A DNA stretch of 64,000 nucleotides from Leuctra nigra. Its lineage: Eukaryota > Arthropoda > Insecta > Plecoptera > Leuctridae. The stretch lies in assembly GCA_934045905.1 (NCBI GenBank), contig OW203769.1, positions 16,461,705-16,525,704 of the forward strand. The letters are read 5' to 3'. How positions within the stretch are numbered: position 1 is the stretch's first letter; every line of letters begins with the position of its first letter. Positions 25,001-30,826 of this stretch are shown here, in pieces. The notes under the pieces are model-generated. The model had not been told where the DNA came from, ran no database searches, and worked only from the letters and a program-made list of their open reading frames with translations. The translations under genes were made by a program, and so were the position numbers.

Positions 25001-26262
25001 CACTGCGCAGGTGCCGATCGTGTCCAACGAGCTGTGCCGCAGCGTGTACCAGGACTACCACATCACCGGCAACATGTTCTGCGCGGGCTACAAGCGCGGT
25101 CGCATGGACTCCTGCGCGCCTGATCTAACTGTGTGTACCCACTGCGCAGGTGCCGATCGTGTCCAACGAGCTGTGCCGCAGCGTGTACCAGGACTACCAC
25201 ATCACCGGCAACATGTTCTGCGCGGGCTACAAGCGCGGTCGCATGGACTCCTGCGCGCCTGATCTAACTGTGTGTACCCACTGCGCAGGTGCCGATCGTG
25301 TCCAACGAGCTGTGCCGCAGCGTGTACCAGGACTACCACATCACCGGCAACATGTTCTGTGCGGGCTACAAGCGCGGTCGCATGGACTCCTGCGCGCCTG
25401 ATCTAACTGTGTGTACCCACTGCGCAGGTGCCGATCGTGTCCAACGAGTTGTGCCGCAGCGTGTACCAGGACTACCACATCACCGGCAACATGTTCTGCG
25501 CGGGCTACAAGCGCGGTCGCATGGACTCCTGCGCGCCTGATCTAACTGTGTGTACCCACTGCGCAGGTGCCGATCGTGTCCAACGAGCTGTGCCGCAGCG
25601 TGTACCAGGACTACCACATCACCGGCAACATGTTCTGCGCGGGCTACAAGCGCGGTCGCATGGACTCCTGCGCGCCTGATCTAACTGTGTGTACCCACTG
25701 CGCAGGTGCCGATCGTGTCCAACGAGCTGTGCCGCAGCGTGTACCAGGACTACCACATCACCGGCAACATGTTCTGTGCGGGCTACAAGCGCGGTCGCAT
25801 GGACTCCTGCGCGCCTGATCTAACTGTGTGTACCCACTGCGCAGGTGCCGATCGTGTCCAACGAGTTGTGCCGCAGCGTGTACCAGGACTACCACATCAC
25901 CGGCAACATGTTCTGTGCGGGCTACAAGCGCGGTCGCATGGACTCCTGCGCGCCTGATCTAACTGTGTGTACCCACTGCGCAGGTGCCGATCGTGTCCAA
26001 CGAGCTGTGCCGCAGCGTGTACCAGGACTACCACATCACCGGCAACATGTTCTGCGCGGGCTACAAGCGCGGTCGCATGGACTCCTGCGCCGGCGACTCC
26101 GGGGGCCCCCTGCTCTGTCAGCACGACGGCCGATGGACCATCTTCGGGATCACAAGCTTTGGCGAGGGCTGCGGCAAGAGGGGCAAGTACGGCATCTACA
26201 CGCGGCTGTCCAACTACATCAAGTGGATACAGAAGACGATCAAGGTGAAGAGCAGTCGATGA
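9921..26262 (+). CDS. Secreted serine protease, two TSP1 domains plus trypsin domain (multi-exon gene, 5' end not certain)
   Basis: Joined exons 9921-10045, 11822-11947, 14602-14807, 15404-15531, 16688-16899, 22169-22303, 22684-22908 and 25984-26262 have AG/GT borders and compatible phases, giving about 478 codons. Domain order: TSP1-1 (WSSWSSC with later Cys in exons 1-2), a His/Arg-rich basic linker, TSP1-2 (WSRWSQC ... AYC), a short linker with a CGV cysteine, activation site LR|IIGG, then a trypsin domain with the triad His (TAAHC), Asp (DNDVALL) and Ser (GDSGGP). Asp in DSCAGDSGGP sits six residues before the Ser, which predicts cleavage after Arg/Lys. The Cys before the activation site and the Cys in ACLP could keep the two chains disulfide-linked, as in other clip- or TSP-type zymogens. 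An extracellular role in a proteolytic cascade is inference. The signal-peptide exon is not identified; 8616-8706 is a candidate upstream exon. Four exon edges carry tandem arrays, and a CR1-like element lies in the intron after 16899. Confidence 0.88.
10086..10216. mobile_element. Short inverted-repeat element (MITE)
   Basis: Ends GGTCCAC and GTGGACC, with inner arms ccgtttttgcgttttgcg and its near complement at 10187-10205. It is 131 bp long and starts 40 bp after the exon ending at 10045. No coding capacity. Confidence 0.65.
10226..10609. mobile_element. Related MITE with GCGTTTCGCG arms
   Basis: The left arm cccgttttacataaagcgcg... is mirrored by ...cgcgtgttatgtgaaagcgg on the right. It is about 384 bp long, lies 10 bp from the previous element and shares its style of GCGTTTTGCG ends. 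The interior is non-coding. Confidence 0.6.
11395..11690. repeat. GCCCCGCAGGGC-type interspersed repeat, two tandem copies
   Basis: Two roughly 116-bp versions of gccccgc.ggg.g.tttttggttttttgacactttgaaat...ttctga.gtg.attttga follow a run of 12 G. The same sequence is seen at 14990-15190 (reverse), 33135-33325, 46890-47120 and, as a fragment, near 4612-4650. All but the short 4612-4650 fragment lie beside long G or C runs. Family unknown to me. Confidence 0.7.
11822..11947 (+). CDS. Exon: end of TSP1 domain 1 and basic linker
   Basis: The exon has a phase 0 start after cttgctgcag and a phase 0 end before GTGGGT, giving 42 codons. It begins ETRDCVQQRTRRRCK, which completes the TSP1 repeat begun at 9921. 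It continues with a His/Arg/Lys-rich stretch (SHRHRHKHGG) that may be a heparin-binding or processing linker; that role is inference. A poly-C tract at about 11730-11747 and two copies of a GCCCCGC-type repeat lie just upstream. Confidence 0.78.
12000..13850. other. Long intron segment, no feature
   Basis: AT-rich intron sequence of the protease gene with no convincing exon. A short GC-richer patch at 13270-13450 has an open stretch (VQLTDIHQAVSKMADVNKRR) without clear splice sites. Confidence 0.5.
13919..14661 (+). repeat. 93-bp x8 tandem array of an exon's acceptor edge
   Basis: Eight acceptor sites (ctgacatgtcccacag) are followed by exon starts at 13955, 14048, 14141, 14234, 14329, 14422, 14507 and 14602. 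Spacings are 93, 93, 93, 95, 93, 85 and 95. Each unit has about 33 bp of intron 3' end plus about 60 bp of the TSP1-2 exon. Copies drift in order: early units carry tcggaactg and later ones ttgggactg. Because 93 is 31 codons, several frames stay open on both strands; those long ORFs are a consequence of the repeat, not genes. Confidence 0.95.
14602..14807 (+). CDS. Exon: linker and start of TSP1 domain 2
   Basis: The exon starts at TGG after catgtcccacag and ends AGGAGAAG|GTACAT with two bases left over. It reads WRRREVVVPRQGRKRQQT and later YGKWSRWSQCTRSC, the opening of a second thrombospondin repeat. Its first 60 bases and their acceptor are repeated seven more times immediately upstream, and this is the only copy followed by the rest of the exon. 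A run of 25 G begins only seven bases after the exon end. Confidence 0.85.
14814..14838 (+). repeat. Run of 25 G beside a splice donor
   Basis: An uninterrupted poly-G starts seven bases after the exon end at 14807. It could form a G-quadruplex in the RNA close to the 5' splice site. Length is likely variable and error-prone in sequencing. Confidence 0.85.
14990..15195 (-). repeat. GCCCCGCAGGGC-type repeat copy
   Basis: The reverse strand shows the same core as at 11395-11690, with the G-run, the ccctgcggggc palindrome and the tttcaaagtgtcaaaaaac stretch, inside the intron between the two TSP1-2 exons. Confidence 0.6.
15404..15531 (+). CDS. Exon: rest of TSP1 domain 2
   Basis: The exon follows tgctgcctacag and ends GAAG|GTGCGT. 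It completes a split Arg codon and reads LCKRRDLCGNDVMRETAYC, the closing cysteines of the second TSP1 repeat, then YLEGSFCQRW and an acidic EEEN stretch. It ends in phase 1, matching the next exon. Confidence 0.85.
15682..16196 (+). pseudogene. 3' fragment of a non-LTR retrotransposon (RT C-terminal region)
   Basis: An open stretch from 15682 reads YLGYDITYLRDND, then PTLLYGSEAWTLRERDKKD, EMRFLRSVKG and RRRWADHVEWM. This is the region after the reverse-transcriptase core that is very common in arthropod LINEs. A stop follows at 16069. The trace of GRPRKRW continues after the stop, and the copy ends in an (AGA)n tail at 16175-16196. It is 5' truncated and lies in a protease intron, on the same strand. 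Confidence 0.75.
16688..16899 (+). CDS. Exon: pre-activation linker and activation site
   Basis: The exon is preceded by tatgtgcgcag and ends AGGTTCAGA|GTGAGT in phase 0. It reads ADYFWLDNAHDTWS, then TTCGVGG (the Cys likely to pair with the catalytic domain), then MLRIIGGRPTAKGMWPWQV. Cleavage after Arg before IIGG would free the new amino terminus as in other trypsin-family zymogens. The following intron is over 5 kb because a retrotransposon has inserted. Confidence 0.88.
17591..18793 (+). CDS. CR1-like ORF1: HTH plus SGNH-esterase-like protein
   Basis: 400 codons. Residues about 14-50 (EKLAAVDRVNDGESKVSVAR and DLGVSEYAVRDWCKK) resemble a Psq/CENP-B type helix-turn-helix. Residues about 75-135 form a likely coiled coil after a CxLC motif. 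Residues about 225-395 hold esterase blocks: GDSMVR with the nucleophile Ser, FGTNN, and DGLHLN with the Asp-His pair. An esterase in ORF1 is a known trait of CR1-group elements. ORF1 proteins bind element RNA or DNA and assist retrotransposition. The HTH start is less usual. Confidence 0.85.
   Translation: MAGKGNQTSAMKRPTRSEKLAAVDRVNDGESKVSVARDLGVSEYAVRDWCKKAAESTTGKSASILSAEEDGSNPCKRASLSCELCEVKDVEIAKLVSDLNEVKMQLTDIVSRLVNVELVASKWEKSKELQKKIAQPCESQGTQGVSAMTHVTSTENSVQHHNTSPVRELIEAFEEVESRSRVANNSNVIIRPDTLILREKECEVLNDGRGLPLETVISGKCTSESILNGKEVVIIGDSMVRLAGRVRADITDCVVAYPGMRWQNVAQAVERDVIQGKKSHPKTLILHFGTNNIKSAKNLDYITGEAYDSITNVKKILPGTKIVVSGILNRRDVSAKKIKLLNENLLWVCDALHVNFINASKWLTDSDLCRDGLHLNVKGARVFGKFLHYAANTNCGLQGN
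18772..21741 (+). CDS. CR1-like ORF2: APE endonuclease and reverse transcriptase
   Basis: The open frame overlaps the end of ORF1 by 22 bases, but the first ATG in it is at 18844, 51 bases after the ORF1 stop, giving 965 residues. The endonuclease begins at once (HVNIQSLRNK, SEHWLEAGE, SGDFNVNF, SDHC). The reverse transcriptase shows SPLFKKGKKDAVENYRPIAL, QHGFRKGRST, FYDFSKAFDMVNHDKL, GVPQGSTIAPL and the catalytic FADDT. All key motifs are present without stops or frameshifts. No RNase H is seen. Target-primed reverse transcription in the nucleus is the family's known mechanism. Confidence 0.93.
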   Translation: MWTSGKLGRASEVLAKNVISNNVVMHVNIQSLRNKFELLEAFLKANPSDVVCLSEHWLEAGEINSATIPGYTLINWYCRDNYKHGGVMIYVKSELNSKLFTADIHLNEDKLFEYTCIELSAPYGNCIVVCIYRCPSGNFLLFVDKLTLLLNKLQMTGKNIIISGDFNVNFSSHCNQAITLVDLFSSYGLIKQVHDYTRITMRSETCIDNIFTNMSNATAVSLDAGLSDHCVQLLRVKACASTDSSQEFVYKRSFSDEQVNTFKLLMSGANWDSIYVEEGVNNMFNEFMRIFNQYFDEAFPKRRVRIKRQNKKVNSWFTKELKQMSEEVKRLYVISKRNLVHKARYLKLKKDYTLAIKNSKRNMNITCINTAKNKSKAAWNLIKSNMNDSSLCSSRSGDIKLVHEGRHINSAKEVANVFNDYFKNAADIVLKKSKESNQGISNSCGSYIQNISSTCSGNNFFLYPVSMKDVYDVIDKVTHKKSAGFDEIPCHIVKYVAGYVAEPLVFIINESFSSGVFPENLKKAVISPLFKKGKKDAVENYRPIALLSVFSKIFEKAFYNKLILFLEKFDLLSDCQHGFRKGRSTTTAINNLVNKIYNALDNKSPAVGIFYDFSKAFDMVNHDKLMNKLKHFGIVGVASSWIKSYLTERKQVIKLVTSSGVNFSDETTVNIGVPQGSTIAPLIFILFTGDLTHCIQKGNLTLFADDTSHFLSNDLDDRCMEVQQLASWVVNNDLCLNESKTVMLQFSQSTNNSNLSSPLIYLNGRSILVQNSTKYLGITLDSKLNWKEHIFNVGNKVSSGCFLIKRIMQICNFEAAKSVYYSYIHSFISYGIVLWGHSTHTKRLFILQKRAVRFLASASYDPCTAGVYFKDSCRPLFISFKILTLPCIYIYNTIMFVIENKHLTIDNKEVHNHNTRLNYNLRVCSMNSKSKFNNKCPVAVGVSLFNKLNSSLKSKIDYERLYIFKSSLKEFLIINCFYSIDEFLNAKCL
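22005..22303 (+). repeat. 149-bp x2 duplication of an exon's acceptor edge
   Basis: Exon starts lie at 22020 and 22169, each after gatttctc.c.ccag. The first copy carries about 125 bp of exon and then runs straight into the second copy's intron end without a donor. The copies differ at a few bases (for example GTGAAAGAG against GTGAAGGAG). Use of the first acceptor shifts the frame because 149 is not a multiple of three. Confidence 0.93.
22169..22303 (+). CDS. Exon: catalytic His region of trypsin domain
   Basis: The exon has phase 0 at both ends (ccaccag|GAG ... AGG|GTGAGA), 45 codons. It reads EAFCGGTLVSPRW, then VLTAAHC with the catalytic His, then RIGEHDLAV. It joins in frame to the previous exon. 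This is the second, complete copy of a duplicated exon edge. The first copy at 22020 lacks the end of the exon and the donor. Confidence 0.88.
22684..22908 (+). CDS. Exon: catalytic Asp region of trypsin domain
   Basis: The exon has phase 0 at both ends (tttgttgcag|ATC ... AAG|GTATGT), 75 codons. It reads IEYAVTHPSYDAETVDNDVA with the catalytic Asp, later FACLPSYRQ (probable interchain Cys) and YCTIIGWGKR, a usual trypsin motif. The 3' part with its donor is repeated twice more downstream. Confidence 0.88.
22769..23251 (+). repeat. 161-bp x3 tandem array of an exon's donor edge
   Basis: The marker GGTACCAGGGG occurs at 22778, 22939 and 23100, exactly 161 bp apart. Each unit holds about 140 bp of the exon's 3' part, its donor (GAGGCCAAG|GTAT) and about 21 bp of intron. 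Copies 2 and 3 have no acceptor of their own. Reading past the first donor leaves the frame and meets a stop at about 23221. Confidence 0.95.
23285..23455 (+). mobile_element. Truncated copy of the TTAAGGTG MITE family
   Basis: It matches the left part of the element at 48051-48586 (tttttgtagacactttttt.g.tacgatt.gagacgaaa and the later attttaatcatgattagataaa). It stops where the 5S-SINE begins. Confidence 0.6.
23456..23690 (-). mobile_element. 5S rRNA-derived SINE
   Basis: On the reverse strand the sequence starts with a 5S rRNA-like segment: GATCACCGAGGTAAAGCAAC, then TTGAGCGCAGTCAGTAGTTGG and ATGGGTAACTG. These match the internal promoter and 3' half of eukaryotic 5S rRNA. The body then runs to ACACCGTCCTTCGGATGGGA and CGTTTAGCC. 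It therefore resembles a SINE3-type element driven by a 5S promoter. It sits in the last protease intron, antisense. Confidence 0.8.
23775..24110 (+). other. GC-rich stretch after a poly-C tract, probable transposon remnant
   Basis: After a 14-base C run, about 330 bp of GC-rich sequence (gatggactgtcaccttggcg..., ctcgggtcggcctcc..., ccggcctgaccttcccat) differs sharply from the intron around it. It resembles the 5' untranslated region of a LINE, but I cannot name the family. No reliable coding frame. Confidence 0.4.
24144..26090 (+). repeat. 139-bp x14 tandem array of the last exon's acceptor edge
   Basis: Exon starts follow gcgcag at 24177, 24316, 24455, 24594, 24733, 24872, 25011, 25150, 25289, 25428, 25567, 25706, 25845 and 25984, every step exactly 139 bp. 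A unit is about 107 bp of exon, cut just before the GDSGG codons, plus about 32 bp of intron end (gcctgatctaactgtgtgt...). Copies are nearly identical. Single-base variants are GAGTTG in copies 1, 10 and 13; TTCTGTGCG in copies 3, 4, 9, 12 and 13; and a ctatctgtgtgtccc spacer after copies 1 and 6. Since 139 leaves remainder 1, reading through any early copy ends in a stop in the second unit. Confidence 0.97.
25984..26262 (+). CDS. Last exon: catalytic Ser region and stop
   Basis: The exon starts in phase 0 after cactgcgcag and ends with TGA at 26260-26262. It reads VPIVSNELCRSVYQD, then MFCAGYKRGRMDSCAGDSGG with catalytic Ser and specificity Asp, then the usual C-terminal ITSFGEGCGKRGKYGIYTRL and a short basic tail. 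It is the only one of 14 near-identical copies that runs on into the catalytic serine. Confidence 0.92.
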   Translation: MPIVSNELCRSVYQDYHITGNMFCAGYKRGRMDSCAGDSGGPLLCQHDGRWTIFGITSFGEGCGKRGKYGIYTRLSNYIKWIQKTIKVKSSR

Positions 26263-26263
26263 C

Positions 26264-26350
26264 GTCGGTAGCGTCGGTAGCGTCGGAGGCGTCGGAGGCG
26301 TCGGTGATGTTGGTGACGTCGGTAGCGTCGGTGACGTCGGGACGTTTGTG
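26264..26350 (+). repeat. GTCGGTAGC-type minisatellite in the protease 3' UTR
   Basis: Immediately after the stop codon, roughly 9-bp units of the type gtcggtagc / gtcggaggc / gtcggtgac repeat about nine times. The units are degenerate. They begin within two bases of the TGA and look like untranslated sequence. Confidence 0.8.
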
Positions 26351-26413
26351 AAGTTAGGGGCGATGGTGACGTCGACAGGACGATTTGCTTTTGTTCATGT
26401 CAAATTTTGTCTT

Positions 26414-26531
26414 ATTAAAATAGAGTGCAAGCTGATTTGAGAGGCCTGTGTAAGGTAACAGCAAACGTAATGTTCTTCAATATATTATTTTTTTAAATTT
26501 TGTCTTCACAGTAGGTACCTAATAGAATAAA
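26414..26531 (+). terminator. Probable polyadenylation signals of the protease gene
   Basis: ATTAAA at 26414-26419 and AATAAA at 26526-26531 lie 150-270 bases after the stop. Either could direct 3' end formation. Neither has been tested. Confidence 0.5.
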
Positions 26532-26767
26532 AAAAGATATTAGTGACTCTTCCAAACTTAAGGACTAAATAATGGCACACACTGGAGTTCTATTATGTAA
26601 CATCTGGTATGACCTTAGATCGCACCAGAGGTCATAATGTACCTAATGTAGTGTGTGGCATTATTGATACCAGTAATCTTAAAAAGAAGATACCTGATTT
26701 TTTTAAATGCTGTTAGTGTTGATACAAACAAACGCTTTAAAGATCAGTGCGTTTTCCATTACCTTAT

Positions 26768-26887
26768 GGTCGATTCACACGGCCGTTCCAAACTTCGACG
26801 TTCCGAACGGCCGTTTCATACCTTGTTGAAAGTAAAACACATTGAATCTTCCATTTCAATTGCGCTCTTGGGAAGTTTGAATCGACC
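26768..26887. mobile_element. Possible 120-bp MITE with GGTCGATTCA ends
   Basis: ggtcgattca at the left and tgaatcgacc at the right, with inner ttccaaactt / aagtttg tracts pairing roughly. Evidence is limited to the ends. Confidence 0.4.
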
Positions 26888-26899
26888 TTTACAGAGTCC

Positions 26900-29800
26900 T
26901 CTTATTGCGTAATGTATATTTATTACAATGCAATGGCGAGCATCATACGATCGACAATTGTCCTAAACAATCGAGTGCGACGGCATGACAAAGCTCGGAC
27001 GATTCGTTCGTCCGCCTTTATGTGTCGAGATCGGTTTGTAGGAAATGTGTTGTCATGTCTTTTGGTTCATTCTCTTTGAAAGATAGCAACCATAATCTAT
27101 TATTTATTAAATGTGCATCAGTATACTTACTTACTATTCGTAAGTATTCTCTTATTCGTATACATACATACTATTGGTAAAATATAGTTAAACCATGGTT
27201 AAACTATCATTTTATTTTGCATGTTTTAACTGCCAATTACAAATATAAATGCGCATTTTTTATAACACTTTGGGTGAAATACTTGAAGATATACTGTAAC
27301 ATAAAATAGAACTCAACGCCTTCCTAGTGCAAACATTCTAACTTTTTGACATTGAGAAAAAAACTGTTTTGAGAGATTTTGATGTCGATCGAATTCTCTC
27401 ATTATTGGACATTGTTTTACATTGTTGCAACATATCGATATTCTGAATGAATGAAATGTGACAACAGTGCGCCTAGTTTCTCAAGATATATTATTTTACT
27501 ATAATCGCCTGATGTTTACGAAGAGAGACACACAGTTAACGATTAGTGTGGATATTTGTTTTATTACAGGAAACTGTTCATTGTTTGAACAATGTATATA
27601 AAATGAATTAGTGCTGTATTTGGCACAAGATTATTGAAATAAACGCACGAAAACGTTAAAAGTGCAACTTTGCTTCTTAAAACACAACAACATTAAGGTT
27701 GCATGAGGGGATGAGATTTTAAAACCCAAAAGTGACTGAAATTTGGACTTTCACAATTATTTGTTGTTGAACCTGAAGACTCACGGCAATATAAAATAGC
27801 TTAGTCACACCGGGCATTATCTGGCTATTTTATGATATTTAAATGAGTTCTACAAATTTGCCCTAATTAGAATGCAGGTTGTACGAGTGAGTACACTTTA
27901 ATGAAAACTTCATTCGGGCCACCTGCATAAGAAAACGGCTGAATATAAAAAATCGGTATTTTTTGTGCACATCCGGAATCATTACAATTTGTCAGTCTGC
28001 TATTTTATAATGTAATGTCATTAATATTTAATTGGGAAAAAATTAAATACTGAAATAAAATTAATTGTGATTATGTTAGTGAGGCCTCAAGATATTCAGT
28101 ACTCCCACCCCTAACTCAAGAGTTTCATTGTTTACAGCACGTTCCATAGTCATAAATTTCCCAGACCCTCATAAAATAAAACCTTTTTCATACAACCTTT
28201 TTGGTTATTGAATAGAAATTGACCCTCGCAATATTGAACACTTTAAGTGCCAAGACAACAATGTCAGGTAGATTGGCGGAAGGATTCGAACCCCCTTAAG
28301 CGTTCAATTCTGTACCTCAGAGGTAGAAGGCCCGATGTCCCTTTCAATGATTCTCGAGTTGAGCTCAAAACCATGAATTCAGCTCTCATGCAATCATATT
28401 TTATATTTGTCACACCAGACACTTTGTTAGAGAATACCTACTTCATTAATTGTTGACTTTAATGGAATTGCAATTGATAGAGCTTGATTACATCATTATA
28501 AAGTGTACAACAAAAAATCGTGAAAATGGACATCGGGCCTTCTACTTCAGATGTACTGAATTGAGTAATTAGTTTTTGATTGATTTTCATTTATATTCTG
28601 TCCATCCTTACCTACTCGTCACCATCAACGTAGTTATTAATTTGTCGTCTTTATAATATGGTGCTTTAATAATTACAAAATATGCTATATACTAAAATAA
28701 AATATACCTATAATTAGGGTTTTTTACTACAAAAAGCTACAAAGTAGCTACAAGTACCCTTCGTTGTGTTGCACCTTTCTATGTCTTCTATTGTACTCTC
28801 TTTTGTCTGCTCGCCAAGCTATAACTTCCATCCACCATGGCTTAGCTTTGGACGCAAACATCTACAAATAAGCAAATATTTTGAAGTTAGCAAAATCTCG
28901 CAAGCTGCTTGTACGGCATTTCTTTGACACTACTGTTTCATTGTCAACATCCATTCAGTCGTCATAGCCAACAGGCTAGTTATCCACGGCTAATCTTCAA
29001 GTGACACTGTCTTTAAAAAACCGTTTGTTAGTTCAAATTGTGCATGGTCATTGCGCCAACATTTTAGATGATTTTGACTTTTGACTGACAAATTGAACAA
29101 GAACTTGAAGAGTTATTGGCAATTGAATATTTTTTTTGGCAACATTGGTTGATAGATATTTTCACCACTCCTTGAGGCATTTGATAACATTGTGTATAAA
29201 GCTATTTGCAAGGTATGTAAAGAGCAAGATCGCACATTAATTCGCCTGCAAGTCGAAGGTTCGCTTATCAACTTGTTACACAAAGCGAACGCGTTTCGTG
29301 CGCCATGCCGCTCAATACTCCCTGTTTATTCAATGTGTCAATTTGATTCTGGGACGCTGTGGTGGCAGACTGCTTGAGTGGGGGGGGGGGGGGGGGGGGG
29401 GGATTCCCCATCACTTCTTCCTACGCGCCTGGTTAATAATAACAAGGATTGATTGTCAAGGAACTTGACCCAGCACTCAATCTGTTTCGTTGATGTACTG
29501 CTTTTATTTACTTTGGCCAAGTGTACAAGAAATACTAGTTATAACAATGACGATAGCTACGGATAGATGCGTCGCATTTCTACCAAATGAGTTACTTATC
29601 TTCTTTACTCTCCCATCTTTGTTCTACTTATGTAGGCTTTTTGGCGACGGTGTTTTTATTGTGATAATTTGGTTAATTATTCGTGTTCCCCAGCTTAGAA
29701 TTATATGGAATATGATAATTGTGTACATATTGAACCATAGTTTGTGTAAGGGAATAACGACACAGAATTTACTAATATCTTTCTTTCCGGGTATCTACCC

Positions 29801-30600
29801 TTAAATGAAAATCATCAAGAAAATAAAACTAGTTGTTAGTCTGACTTCATACTTGAAACCACAATTTAATTTACCAATGTATTTTACACAGGTGAAAAAT
29901 ATTTCAATGTACTTCCAGGAGCAATAAAAATCAAAAGACATTGTGTTTTAAACATAATCTTAAAAATAATTAATAGATAAGTGTTTTTACTCAAAGCTTT
30001 TAATCTGCGGTTTCATTTTATAAATTCATTGACTTTGTAATCATGTTGGATGTATAAAAAAAGGTGTAATAAACTATTAACATGGAACCCTGAGCCTAGC
30101 ACAAGAAACAATGTTGGTAATTACTAATTAGAGATGATGCAGTTGCGCAGTTTACCGATTGTCTTCAAAATTACACAGATTATAGATAAATGGTAAATCT
30201 GTGCCACTAATGGACCAAAAGTAGCATTTCTTGTTTAGTATTTTCAGGGCAGAGGTGCCAAAACACCCATATATTGATTGCCCATATTAGAACCTCCGCA
30301 AAAAGAGAAATAAAATTTTTCTGATTTTGTGAAGCACTAGAGGCACAGATTTACTGTTTTTCTTTATGCTGTAAAAATTTGGAGATCATGCCATTCAGAA
30401 AAAAGTGGGTACACCCTTTCATGTTTTTTTGTGGTATTCAATAATTGAATTAAAACTACTTACTTAGCAGCAATGAAACATTTTAATGACATAAATGTGA
30501 CGTACTGATTCATATTCTTGCAAGTCTAGGAATTTTTTACAACAAAATTGAATATTTCTGCGAGCATTATCGACTGTCCTTGTCTGACACGCGCCGAATT
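26900..30600. other. Intergenic region between the two genes
   Basis: AT-rich. The only features seen are the SINE-like piece at 28243-28385, its relative at 28520-28560 and a run of 23 G at 29380-29402. No gene. Confidence 0.5.
28243..28385 (-). mobile_element. Second tRNA-like SINE type
   Basis: The reverse strand has a B-box GGGGGTTCGAATCC and the segment TGAGAATCATTGAAA-like ... GGACATCGGGCCTTCTACCT. The latter recurs at about 28520-28560, 46443-46500 and 56190-56245. Family unknown to me. Confidence 0.5.
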
Positions 30601-30602
30601 CG

Positions 30603-30609
30603 TATAAAA
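30603..30609 (+). promoter_or_regulatory. Possible TATA box of the Ig-like gene
   Basis: TATAAAA lies 160 bases before the ATG at 30769. That would place transcription start near 30630 and give a 5' UTR of about 135 bases. In an AT-rich region such a match can be chance. Confidence 0.4.
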
Positions 30610-30768
30610 CCACAATGAAAGCTGTAAAACATGCTAATAACCATTATCCATGTTCATTAGCAGTTAAAAAGGGCAAATCATTTATATCGAGAATGGAAAA
30701 CATAAAAGTATTGCCTAAATAGGCTTCAGAAGAAGTGAACAATCAGAAACACTTGAGAAGAAAGAAGA

Positions 30769-30826
30769 ATGGTGGCGTTTAGAGCGGACGTTTTGGTAGG
30801 AGTCGCTTTGTGTTTGTTAGTGATGG
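30769..30826 (+). CDS. Exon 1: signal peptide of Ig-like protein
   Basis: ATG in good context (aagaatgg) encodes a short basic start and a hydrophobic core (VLVGVALCLLVMG). It ends G|GTAAGT in phase 1, which fits the exon at 31427. Confidence 0.82.

Noticed and set aside
24144..26090. Direct repeats at regular spacing, as in a CRISPR array
   Set aside because: Units are 139 bp, nearly identical throughout, without variable spacers, contain splice sites and coding sequence, and the genome is eukaryotic.
24160..26351. Series of overlapping 83- to 168-codon ORFs repeating every 139 bp
   Set aside because: They are truncated copies of the last protease exon read through their intron pieces. Only the final copy completes the enzyme.
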